A stretch of 49,233 nt of DNA from Zoogloeaceae bacterium. GTDB taxonomy: Bacteria > Pseudomonadota > Gammaproteobacteria > Burkholderiales > Rhodocyclaceae. This document shows, piece by piece, positions 1-7,973 of this stretch. The translations under genes were made by a program, and so were the position numbers. The stretch lies in assembly GCA_031277315.1 (NCBI GenBank), contig JAITMP010000048.1, positions 1 through 49,233 on the forward strand. The letters run 5' to 3'. Numbering within the stretch: position 1 is the first letter of the stretch; each line of letters begins with the position of its first letter. The notes under the pieces are model-generated. The model was not told the DNA's origin. It ran no database searches and saw only the letters and a program-made list of their open reading frames with translations.

Positions 1-46
1 TAACCGCCACACTGCGCTTTTTAGGGCTACCACGACCATTTGCCAT
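1..46 (-). CDS. Partial hypothetical protein, N-terminus only
   Basis: An ATG at 46 opens a frame that runs off the left edge without a stop. It encodes 15 residues, MANGRGSPKKRSVAV. A purine-rich GGGGAAG lies five bases before the ATG and could be a ribosome binding site. The gene lies downstream of the alpA-like gene on the same strand, so it is probably a further cargo gene of the integrated element. The fragment is too short to assign a family and could still be a chance frame. Confidence 0.35.
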   Translation of the reverse strand, partial: MANGRGSPKKRSVAV

Positions 47-88
47 CAGGCTTCCCCAAGAAGCGAATACCGCGCCAAACGATCACCG

Positions 89-116
89 CCCGCCCCCGAG
101 GCGGGTTTTTTCTTTT
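89..116 (+). terminator. Intrinsic terminator-like hairpin pointing right
   Basis: A six-base GC stem (CCCGCC at 89-94, GGCGGG at 100-105) with a five-base loop is followed by six T and then CTTTT. The T run lies on the plus strand, so it would stop rightward transcription. The flanking genes are on the minus strand, and no rightward gene is visible upstream in the window. It may stop transcripts entering from outside or protect the alpA-like gene from antisense transcription. Confidence 0.5.
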
Positions 117-122
117 CAGGTG

Positions 123-341
123 TCATAACCCCACCTTCTCAATGAAGGCGTGAATTTCTTCGGCACGCCACGCGGTCACGCGCCGCCCCAACCTTACCGG
201 CTTGGGAAAGCGCCCTTCGCGGACGCCTTGCCACCACGTAGATTTTGAGACAGGAATAATCGGCGGAATTGCCGGTTTCGCTTTGGGGTTACCGATAATC
301 TGCGGCAGGCGAAGAAAGCCGGTTTCTTGGAGTTGATGCAT
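123..341 (-). CDS. AlpA-family phage-type transcriptional regulator
   Basis: This 72-residue protein has the typical AlpA/MerR-like winged helix: KSTWWQGVREGRFPKPVRL followed by GRRVTAWRAEEIHAFIE (about residues 33-68). AlpA proteins control excision and integration genes of P4-like satellites and genomic islands. The first 30 residues include a proline-rich stretch before the helix-turn-helix. An AAGGA lies about 11 bases before the ATG. It sits about 1.3 kb from the tyrosine integrase on the same strand, consistent with one island. Three 9-mer repeats upstream (412-441) could be its operators; that is inference. The family call is firm, the regulatory target is not. Confidence 0.8.
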   Translation of the reverse strand: MHQLQETGFLRLPQIIGNPKAKPAIPPIIPVSKSTWWQGVREGRFPKPVRLGRRVTAWRAEEIHAFIEKVGL

Positions 342-411
342 TTGCGTCCGTCCTTGATTGAGTTAAGACGGGCGCATCCTCCCTTGTGTGCCGGTTATCA
401 GGAATACCCTC

Positions 412-441
412 TAGCCCCTAGCGCCTAAGTGGTAGCCCCTA
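412..441. repeat. Three copies of a 9-mer upstream of the alpA-like gene
   Basis: TAGCCCCTA occurs at 412-420 and 433-441, and the near copy TAGCGCCTA at 419-427, so the first two copies share two bases. They lie 70-100 bases upstream of the alpA-like start, in the 142-base gap before the next gene. The arrangement resembles iteron or operator sites for a small DNA-binding protein, but no function is shown. The rest of the gap (442-483) is AT-rich and may hold the promoter. Confidence 0.4.
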
Positions 442-483
442 ACGATAGGCTGAAACGTCTATTTAACAAAAGATTACGCTGTA

Positions 484-927
484 TCAAATATTCCTTAAAT
501 ATCCACGTAGCGTGCTGAATGAGCCTTTGAATTTTTTTACTGCCTCCAACGCGCAAGCGTCTTTGCTAGTCCATGTTTTGGAATGGTAAAAGGCCACAAC
601 CCGCTCTCTCTGCTCACGGTAACCGCCCGGCTGGGAATGCCTTTTATTAATCCCGACCCTTCCATGAGCAGCAAAAGCAGACATGGCTTCTTTTGCGCTC
701 CTGTTTCCGATCTTCGACATAAGAGCAACAACGGTCAAAAAAGGAACGGGTTGCTTACCGAACGGAATATGCAGGGTGTCAGGCTCTTTGCTCTCTCCCG
801 TCAAAAGGGTTGCTTGCCTTGGCAGCGCATCAACAAAGGCAATTATTTCATCAGCCTCCCTTTCTGCTCTCGATATTTCTGCGACCCATAATCCCGCTAA
901 CACAGCAGGTGGAAGAAATCCCATCAT
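484..927 (-). CDS. Hypothetical island protein, 147 aa
   Basis: I do not recognise a family. The frame stays open upstream, but ATGATG at 927/924 is the best start: it is preceded by GAGGAAGGG six bases away, and starting there leaves a normal gap after higA. Residues 3-17 (GFLPPAVLAGLWVAE) are hydrophobic and could be a weak membrane anchor. An acidic helix follows. The C-terminal half is basic, and HSKTWTSKDACALEAVKKF followed by STLRGYLR could be a small DNA-binding helix bundle. It lies between higA and the alpA-like gene on the same strand, so it is probably cargo of the integrated element. Confidence 0.55.
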   Translation of the reverse strand: MMGFLPPAVLAGLWVAEISRAEREADEIIAFVDALPRQATLLTGESKEPDTLHIPFGKQPVPFLTVVALMSKIGNRSAKEAMSAFAAHGRVGINKRHSQPGGYREQRERVVAFYHSKTWTSKDACALEAVKKFKGSFSTLRGYLRNI

Positions 928-1022
928 GCGCCCCCTTCCTCGCTCCCTTGAAATGGAAGCCGCGCCAGCCGGGTAAGGGTTCCCCGGTGTTCGCCCCGTC
1001 GGGCCAGGCGCGGCAACCCGGT

Positions 1023-1343
1023 TTATGCGGCCAGCGCCGCCATCTTGATCGGCTTGATTCCCGCCACCCGCTTTTTGACCTTCTGTTCCACTTCCCACAG
1101 GTCAAGCGCCTGCTGCATTCGCAGCCAGCTTTCCGGCGTGGTGTTGAGCAGTCTCGCAACCCGCACCGCCATTTCCGGCGTCATGCCGCGTTTTTCGTGC
1201 AGTAGTTCGGAAACGGATAGCCGGGATACGCCAAGCCGCCGCGCAAATTCGGTTTGCGTCATTTCAAGCGCGGGCAGAACATCTTCACGCAAGGTTTCGC
1301 CCGGATGCGTCGGGCGGCGCTTGGGGTTTCGTAGCGTTCTCAT
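1023..1343 (-). CDS. higA: HigA-family antitoxin
   Basis: This 106-residue protein has an XRE-type helix-turn-helix. TQTEFARRLGVSRLSVSELL is followed by HEKRGMTPEMAVRVARLLNT and the HigA signature PESWLRMQQALDLW. HigA binds and neutralises the HigB RNase and represses its own operon. The ATG overlaps the higB stop by one base (TGATG at 1345-1341), so the two are translationally coupled in toxin-first order, which is typical of higBA. The C-terminal tail (VKKRVAGIKPIKMAALAA) is basic and alanine-rich. The pair lies directly after the integrase gene and may stabilise the element. Confidence 0.9.
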   Translation of the reverse strand: MRTLRNPKRRPTHPGETLREDVLPALEMTQTEFARRLGVSRLSVSELLHEKRGMTPEMAVRVARLLNTTPESWLRMQQALDLWEVEQKVKKRVAGIKPIKMAALAA

Positions 1344-1621
1344 CAGTGGTAACCCTCCAAATCAATATCCATCGCGTCTTCCCCGTCAAACCGGAAGGTC
1401 ATGCGCCAGTTTCCCGTTACTGTCACGGCATAAACACCCTTGCGATTACCGGACAGCGAATGAAATTTGTACCCCGGAATATTCATGTCTTCCGGCGTTA
1501 CGGAAACATCCAGCCGGTCAAGCATCCGCTCGATTCTCGCTTCACTCTTGGCGATTATTCCCCGGCGGTCGCCGTTCCTGAAAAATCGCTCAAGTCCCTT
1601 GTGTTTGAAAGTGCGTATCAT
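1343..1621 (-). CDS. higB: HigB-family toxin, RelE-like mRNA interferase
   Basis: This 92-residue protein of the RelE/ParE superfamily has the usual HigB hallmarks: IRTFKHKGLERFFRNGDR at the N-terminus, KFHSLSGNRKGVYAVTV in the middle, and the terminal NWRMTFRFDGEDAMDIDLEGYH block, where the basic, Tyr and His residues of the active site lie. HigB toxins cleave ribosome-bound mRNA. No Shine-Dalgarno sequence precedes the ATG, which lies only five bases from a predicted -10 element, so the transcript may be leaderless. It looks complete and intact, with a cognate HigA overlapping its stop codon. Confidence 0.9.
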   Translation of the reverse strand: MIRTFKHKGLERFFRNGDRRGIIAKSEARIERMLDRLDVSVTPEDMNIPGYKFHSLSGNRKGVYAVTVTGNWRMTFRFDGEDAMDIDLEGYH

Positions 1622-1626
1622 GAAGT

Positions 1627-1654
1627 AGTGTAATGATATGGATTACACTGTCAA
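1627..1654 (-). promoter_or_regulatory. higBA promoter with embedded operator palindrome
   Basis: On the minus strand a perfect TTGACA (1654-1649) is followed 16 bases later by TACACT (1632-1627, 4 of 6 matches to TATAAT). Overlying it is a perfect inverted repeat, AGTGTAAT (1627-1634) and ATTACACT (1642-1649), separated by seven bases. The palindrome covers the spacer and -10, the usual place for HigA autorepression. The -35 overlaps the stop codon of the upstream integrase gene (1651-1653), so the whole control region fits in the 29-base gap. Predicted transcription would start at or within a base or two of the higB ATG. Confidence 0.7.
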
Positions 1655-2871
1655 GCAACCCCGCGCAGCGGTATGACTTCGCCGCCCGCTTTCAACTTAT
1701 CCAGATAGTCGGCCCACTGTTGCACAAGGGCGTGACGATCTTCCAGAAATTGCGCCCGGTCGTAGGCGGCTTGAATCTCATCCTTCTTCGCGTGGGCCAG
1801 TTGCGCTTCCAGCACATCCGGCGGCACGCGCAGGCGTTCCCGCGCAATCGTGCGGAATGTCGCCCGGAAGCCATGCGTCACCGTCACGCCTTGCAATCCG
1901 TTTTCACGAAGGACTTTGCTCAAGCTGTCCCGGTGCATATGCTGTCCCATCGGATCACGAACGCCGGGAAAAACAAACGGGGAACCGCAGGCTGACAGGC
2001 GCTGTGCTTCCAGCAACGGAATAAGCTGACCGGGCAAGGGCGAAATATGATCGTTGCCCGTTTTCATGCGTTCGGCGGGGATATGCCACTCTCGCGCCTG
2101 CATATCCAGTTCGTCCCACCGCATCCCCACCACTACGCCGGGCCTTGATGCTGTGTATAGACACGTCAGCAGCGCAGCTTGGGCTTGCCGTGACTCGATA
2201 CCGTTAATCGCATCAAGCAATGCCGGAAGGTCGCCCGAGCGGGTAACGGCGGCATAGTGACTCTTGTCCGCCTTGGGCAATGCGCCGCGAAGGGAAAGCA
2301 GCCGTCCGTCCTCGCGCAAGCCCTCCTGAATCGCATACTCGATAATCTGATTGCAGTATTGCCGGGCCTTTACCGCCAGACGCGGGCCGCGCCCGTGGAT
2401 ATAGAGCAGCACCGGCTTTATGTCAGCGGTGGTGATGTCGGCAATCTGCTTCACGGCCAGTCTGGGATACAGATAATCGTCAAGCACCTCACGCGCTTTG
2501 CGGGCAGTTTCCTTGGCCCACCCCTGCGATTTGTGGGCGTACCACGCCTCGCCAACCGCTTTGAACGATCCGCGAACGGCAGCCTTCAACGCTTGCCGTT
2601 CCGTCTGGCGGGTATCGACAGGATCAACGCCTTGCGCGATCCCCTCGCGGATTCTGTGGGCTTCTGTCCGCGCTGCCGCCAGAGAAATTTCCGGGTAGCT
2701 GCCAAGGCCGATCATGTTGCGCCGACCGTCCGGGCGCGTGTAACGCAACACCCATCGCCGGTTCCCGTTGGCATCAACAATCAGCATCAACCCCTTCCCC
2801 TCAAGCAGGGTACGCCGGGGCTTGGCTGCCTCTATTTGCTTGACCGTCAAGCCATGCACAATCTTTGGCAT
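1651..2871 (-). CDS. Tyrosine-type site-specific integrase with N-terminal arm-binding domain
   Basis: This 406-residue P4/CP4-type integrase opens with a DUF4102 arm-binding domain (residues 1-95, LTVKQIEAAKPRR and GLGSYPEISLAAAR). A core-binding domain and a complete catalytic domain follow. Likely catalytic residues are Arg243 (ASRPGVVVGMRW), Lys270, His333 and Arg336 (THGFR), His360 (LAH) and the nucleophile Tyr370 (AAYDRAQF). All are present, so the enzyme looks active. It catalyses integration and excision of the element. It sits at the element boundary next to purA, as is usual for this class, with attachment DNA expected between 2920 and 3060. The rest of the element lies to the left and leaves the window. 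Confidence 0.92.
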   Translation of the reverse strand: MPKIVHGLTVKQIEAAKPRRTLLEGKGLMLIVDANGNRRWVLRYTRPDGRRNMIGLGSYPEISLAAARTEAHRIREGIAQGVDPVDTRQTERQALKAAVRGSFKAVGEAWYAHKSQGWAKETARKAREVLDDYLYPRLAVKQIADITTADIKPVLLYIHGRGPRLAVKARQYCNQIIEYAIQEGLREDGRLLSLRGALPKADKSHYAAVTRSGDLPALLDAINGIESRQAQAALLTCLYTASRPGVVVGMRWDELDMQAREWHIPAERMKTGNDHISPLPGQLIPLLEAQRLSACGSPFVFPGVRDPMGQHMHRDSLSKVLRENGLQGVTVTHGFRATFRTIARERLRVPPDVLEAQLAHAKKDEIQAAYDRAQFLEDRHALVQQWADYLDKLKAGGEVIPLRGVA

Positions 2872-2895
2872 AAGGTTCAGGTCTCACCAAAATTC

Positions 2896-2919
2896 CTATA
2901 CCAATTACTATACCAATAA
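2896..2919. repeat. 12-bp tandem direct repeat before the integrase start
   Basis: CTATACCAATTA (2896-2907) is followed immediately by CTATACCAATAA (2908-2919), matching at 11 of 12 positions. It lies 25-48 bases upstream of the integrase ATG. It could be a pair of integrase arm-type sites or part of the integrase promoter (TATAG elements on the minus strand). No assay supports either role. Confidence 0.5.
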
Positions 2920-3061
2920 GTTTTGGATCGTGCCGGACAGCCTCGGACGACCTTGGAAAATAATTCAGTGGTTTTCAGCAGGTTACAGCAGGAGAAACGG
3001 ATTTCCTTGGATTTTCCCGGACGCTTAATCGGGTTTTCTTCTGGCACCAAGGATACAAACG

Positions 3062-3090
3062 AAAAAGCCGGTCAGCGACCGGCTTTTTTT
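3062..3090 (-). terminator. purA intrinsic terminator, bidirectional
   Basis: A strong stem (GCCGGTC at 3067-3073, GACCGGC at 3077-3083) with a three-base loop is flanked by A5 on the left and T7 on the right. On the minus strand it sits just after the purA stop and ends in five T, so it should terminate the operon. The T7 on the plus strand means it can also stop rightward transcription. It marks the chromosomal side of the element junction. Confidence 0.85.
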
Positions 3091-3097
3091 GCGCCCG

Positions 3098-4417
<1,320 letters not shown>

Positions 4418-5617
4418 CTATTCCCCTCCATGAATTTTTTCGACGATCCATTCGTTCGCGCGCAGCGTCAGCCGCCGGTCACAACCGGTTTCGGCCCACG
4501 CGCCGTCATGCCCCGGCAGCGCCTCGATGACGATTTCGCCCTTGGCGCGCAACGCCGCCATCGCCTCGCGCAGGCCATTGCCGCCGTCGGACGGCGCCAG
4601 AATCGCCCGTGGCGCGGATTCAGACGCCGCAGACGCTGCGGACGCCGCAAACGCTGTTGTGTCGGCCCACGACAGTTGGCGCAAATCCATACTGAAGCCG
4701 GTCGCCGGACGGCCACGGCCAAACGCCTTGCCAACCTTGTCGTAGCGGCCGCCCAGCGCGATCGCGCCGGGATGGCCGGCGCAATAGGCGGCGAACGCCA
4801 CGCCGCTGTGATAGTGGTATCCGCGCAGATCAGCGAGATCGAAACTCACCGGCAGACCGGCCAGTTCAACCCCCAGCCGGCGCAGCGCGGCGACCGCCTG
4901 CGCGATCTCGGCGTCGCCGGGCAGCAGATCGAGAACGCGCCCCAGCGCCGCCTCTCCGCCATGACATTCGGGCAATGCTAGCAGCGCCGAGCGCACCGGC
5001 TCGGGCACGCCCTTGACCATCTCGCGCACGCCGGGCACATCCTTCGCTTGCAGCGCCGCGAACAACTCCTGTTCCAGTTCAGCATCCAGCCCGCCGCGCG
5101 CGGAGAGGGCGCGAAACACGCCGACATGGCTCAATTCGATGCGCGATGTCCTGACGCCGGCGATCTCCAGGGCCCGCGCCAGAAGCCGCACGATTTCGGC
5201 ATCCGCCTCGATGCCGGCATGACCGTAGAGTTCGGCGCCGATCTGCAGCGGCTCGCGGGTGGCGGTCAGCCCCGACGGCAAGGTGTGCAGCACGCTGCCG
5301 CAATAACACAGCCGCGTCACGCCGGCGCGGTTGAGCAGATGAGCGTCGATGCGGGCCACTTGCGGCGTGATGTCGGCGCGGATGCCCATCGTGCGGCCGG
5401 AAATCTGGTCGACCAGCTTGAAGGTGCGCAGATCCAGATCGCGCCCGCTGCCGGTGAGCAGGGATTCGAGATATTCGAGCAACGGCGGCATCACCAGCTC
5501 GTAGCCATGCAAGGCGAATTCGTCGAGCAAGGCGCGGCGCAGCCGTTCCAGTCGGCGCGCCTCGGCGGGCAGCGCGTCTTCGATGGATTCAGGCAGCAGC
5601 CAGCGGCGCGCGGTCAT
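4418..5617 (-). CDS. hisZ: ATP phosphoribosyltransferase regulatory subunit HisZ
   Basis: HisZ is a class II aminoacyl-tRNA synthetase paralogue that forms a complex with short-form HisG and makes it histidine-sensitive. The 399-residue frame has the motif-2-like stretch [14 protein letters not shown] (78-91) and [20 protein letters not shown] near residue 300. A longer upstream extension is possible, but ATG at 5617 is preferred: it starts [10 protein letters not shown] and overlaps the DUF2065 stop by four bases. A run of AAS repeats at about residues 321-333 is encoded by four 9-bp units. The purA-adjacent position is conserved in betaproteobacteria. Confidence 0.93.
   Translation of the reverse strand: MTARRWLLPESIEDALPAEARRLERLRRALLDEFALHGYELVMPPLLEYLESLLTGSGRDLDLRTFKLVDQISGRTMGIRADITPQVARIDAHLLNRAGVTRLCYCGSVLHTLPSGLTATREPLQIGAELYGHAGIEADAEIVRLLARALEIAGVRTSRIELSHVGVFRALSARGGLDAELEQELFAALQAKDVPGVREMVKGVPEPVRSALLALPECHGGEAALGRVLDLLPGDAEIAQAVAALRRLGVELAGLPVSFDLADLRGYHYHSGVAFAAYCAGHPGAIALGGRYDKVGKAFGRGRPATGFSMDLRQLSWADTTAFAASAASAASESAPRAILAPSDGGNGLREAMAALRAKGEIVIEALPGHDGAWAETGCDRRLTLRANEWIVEKIHGGE
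4623..4658. repeat. 9-bp tandem repeat inside hisZ
   Basis: Four consecutive 9-base units (GACGCCGCA, GACGCTGCG, GACGCCGCA, AACGCTGTT) lie in frame within hisZ and encode an Ala-Ala-Ser tract. They fall between two conserved blocks, in a region likely to be a loop, so length changes would probably be tolerated. Confidence 0.7.
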
Positions 5618-5799
5618 TTCAGGATCGACAACAGAATCAGGCCGACGATGATCGAGGACAGCCCGAGGAAGCGGATCTGTCCGTCGGCCAGTTCGGTGAT
5701 GCGGCGAAAGGTGTCGCGCCAAGCCTTGGGCGCGATGAACGGCAGCAATCCCTCCAACACCAGCATGAGCGCGAATGCCATCAGCAGCGTGGTGGTCAC
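5614..5799 (-). CDS. DUF2065 family small membrane protein
   Basis: This 61-residue protein has two hydrophobic segments (residues 4-22 and 43-60) and the conserved central [21 protein letters not shown] core of the YjeT/DUF2065 family. The function of the family is unknown. It is regularly found between hflC and hisZ in betaproteobacteria, as here. Its stop overlaps the hisZ ATG (ATGA), so the two are translationally coupled. It is probably an inner-membrane protein. Confidence 0.9.
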   Translation of the reverse strand: MTTTLLMAFALMLVLEGLLPFIAPKAWRDTFRRITELADGQIRFLGLSSIIVGLILLSILK

Positions 5800-5803
5800 G
5801 GCC

Positions 5804-6679
5804 TTACTTGCCGCCTCTGGCGCTCTTCAGGTACTTGAAGAACTCGGAATCCGGCTCGATCACCAGCACGTCGCTCCGGCTGCGGAAGCTGGCCCGATAG
5901 GCTTCGAGGCTGCGATAGAAGGCATAAAACTCCGGGCTTTGGCCGAAGGCGGCGGCATACACCGACGCCGCTTTGGCGTCGCCCTCGCCTTTCAGCCGCT
6001 CGGCGTCGCGGTAGGCTTCGGCGACGATGATCTCGCGCTGCCGGTCGGCGTCGGCGCGGGTTTTCTCGGCTTCCGCCGCGCCCGTCGAGCGCAGTTCGTT
6101 GGCCACGCGCTTGCGCTCGGTTTTCATGCGCTCATAGACCGACTCGGACACTTCCTGCGGAAAGTCGACCCGCTTCAAGCGCACATCGACGATCTGCACG
6201 CCGATGGCGCGCGCGTCGGCGTCGGCCTTGGCGCGCACCTCATCCATGATTTTGCCCCGCTCGCCGGAGATCGCTTCATGCACGCTGCGCTTGCCGAATT
6301 CCTCGCGCAGCCCGGCGTTCACCGTCTGCGACAAGCGCTGATGGGCGCGCGTCTCGTCGCCCTGCACTGAGATGTAATACTGGCGCACGTCGACGATGCG
6401 CCACTTGACGAAAGCATCGACAAGCACCGGCTTCTTCTCGGCGGTGATGAAACGCTCCGGCTCCAGCGTGTCGTAGGTCAGAATGCGCTTGTCGAACTCG
6501 CGCACGTTCTGGATCAACGGCCACTTCCAGTTCAGGCCCGGCTCGGAAATGACCTCCTTGATTTCGCCCAGTTGGAAAACGATGGCGAAGCGGCGCTGGT
6601 CGACCGTGAACATCGTCATGGCGAGCGCGGCCAGCACGGCCAGCGCGAAGGCGATAATAAAAGGCAGATTGCGTCGCAT
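5804..6679 (-). CDS. hflC: HflC, SPFH-domain modulator of FtsH
   Basis: HflC forms a large periplasm-facing membrane complex with HflK that cages FtsH and restrains its proteolysis. The 291-residue protein has one N-terminal membrane segment (residues 5-25), then the SPFH/band-7 domain (VDQRRFAIVFQLGEI to VDVRLKRVDFPQEV). A charged coiled coil rich in Glu/Arg/Ala (about 180-240) and a short C-terminal tail follow. Its ATG overlaps the hflK stop by one base, so the partners are co-translated. Confidence 0.95.
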   Translation of the reverse strand: MRRNLPFIIAFALAVLAALAMTMFTVDQRRFAIVFQLGEIKEVISEPGLNWKWPLIQNVREFDKRILTYDTLEPERFITAEKKPVLVDAFVKWRIVDVRQYYISVQGDETRAHQRLSQTVNAGLREEFGKRSVHEAISGERGKIMDEVRAKADADARAIGVQIVDVRLKRVDFPQEVSESVYERMKTERKRVANELRSTGAAEAEKTRADADRQREIIVAEAYRDAERLKGEGDAKAASVYAAAFGQSPEFYAFYRSLEAYRASFRSRSDVLVIEPDSEFFKYLKSARGGK

Positions 6680-7908
6680 CAGCGTTCCCCTCTCTCACGC
6701 GAGCGCAGCGAATCGCGCGTGCGCGCATCCGCTTCGACCCTCTGGCTTGGCACGCTTGACGGCGGCAAAGGCGGCATGGCGGCGGCCTCGGACGACGACG
6801 GCTGCGCCCCCGCCGCTTCCATCAGCTTGTCGAGCGGCAGATAGAGCAGATTGCCCGCGCCGCGCGCATCGACCATGATCTTGCTGGTGCTGGAGAGCAC
6901 CTGCTGCACGGTGTCGAGATACAAACGCTGGCGCGTAACCTCCGGCGCCTTGTTGTACTCGACCAGCACCTGCTTGAAGCGGCTTGCTTCGCCCTCGGCA
7001 TTGGCGGCGACGCGGGCCTTGTAGCCGTTGGCTTCCTCCAGCAGGCGCGCCGCCGTGCCGCGCGCGCGCGGAATGACGTCGTTGGCGTAAGCCTGCCCCT
7101 CGTTGATCTGCCGGTCGCGGTCCTGCACGGCCTTGACGGCGTCGTCGAAGGCGGCCTGCACCTGCTCGGGCGCCTGAATGCTCTGCAAGTTCAGCTTGGA
7201 GACGACGATGCCGGTGCCGTAGCGGTCGAGAATGTCCTGCATGATCTTGGCCGCCTGCGTCGCCACCTGCTCGCGGCCCTCGTAGAGCACGAAATCCATC
7301 TTGCTCTTGCCGACCACCTCGCGCATGGCGGTTTCCGCCGCCTGCAGCACGCTGTCATCGGGATCGCGGTTGTTGAAAACGTATTCCTCCGGATTCTTGA
7401 GGAACCACTGGACGGCGAACTGGATGTTGATGATGTTTTCATCATCGGTCAGCATCAGGGCTTCTTTCAGAATGCGGTTCTTGTCCGAACCGCGATAGCC
7501 GATCTCGACCACGCGCACGTCCGACAGCTTGACGATGTCATGAGTTTGAAACGGGTACGGCAAGCGCCAGCGCAGGCCCGGCTCGGTCGTCTGGCTGTAT
7601 TTGCCGAAGGTCAGGACAACGCCGCGCTGGCTGGCGTCGACGATGTAAAAACCGCTCCCAAGCCAGACCAGCAGCACCAGCACGACCAGCGCGCCGATGC
7701 CGCCGCCAAAGACTCTGGCGTCGATCGGCGGGCGCTGGTTGCCGCCGCCGCCAAGGCCACCGGAACCGTTGGGGCCGCCGGCGCCGCCTTTTTTGTTGCC
7801 GAACAGTTTCGACAAACGATTGTTGAAATCCCGCCAGAGATCTTCCAGATCGGGCGGTCCCTGATTCGGTCCACGATTGTTGCCCCACTGGGGGTCATTA
7901 AGGGACAT
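6679..7908 (-). CDS. hflK: HflK, SPFH-domain modulator of FtsH
   Basis: This is the partner of HflC in the FtsH-regulating complex. The chosen start (MSLNDPQWGNNRG) matches the family N-terminus; an upstream ATG at 7926 would add six residues and has no better ribosome site. A Gly/Asn-rich cytoplasmic head (residues 1-65) precedes one membrane segment (about 70-92, IGALVVLVLLVWLGSGFYI). The SPFH domain (RGVVLTFGKYSQTTEPGLRW) and a coiled coil follow. The C-terminus is low-complexity, with Ser/Pro and Arg/Glu tracts. It lies 65 bases after hflX. Confidence 0.95.
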   Translation of the reverse strand: MSLNDPQWGNNRGPNQGPPDLEDLWRDFNNRLSKLFGNKKGGAGGPNGSGGLGGGGNQRPPIDARVFGGGIGALVVLVLLVWLGSGFYIVDASQRGVVLTFGKYSQTTEPGLRWRLPYPFQTHDIVKLSDVRVVEIGYRGSDKNRILKEALMLTDDENIINIQFAVQWFLKNPEEYVFNNRDPDDSVLQAAETAMREVVGKSKMDFVLYEGREQVATQAAKIMQDILDRYGTGIVVSKLNLQSIQAPEQVQAAFDDAVKAVQDRDRQINEGQAYANDVIPRARGTAARLLEEANGYKARVAANAEGEASRFKQVLVEYNKAPEVTRQRLYLDTVQQVLSSTSKIMVDARGAGNLLYLPLDKLMEAAGAQPSSSEAAAMPPLPPSSVPSQRVEADARTRDSLRSRERGER

Positions 7909-7973
7909 GAGAAGGCCAGTAATCATCCGGGCGTGGCTCGTTCGGGTAAAGGTTAAAAGGGGTTAGTAAGGGG

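Noticed and set aside
2920-3060. A tRNA or tmRNA gene as the integration target
   Set aside because: No T-loop (GTTCRANYC) or paired acceptor stem could be found on either strand between the integrase and the purA terminator.
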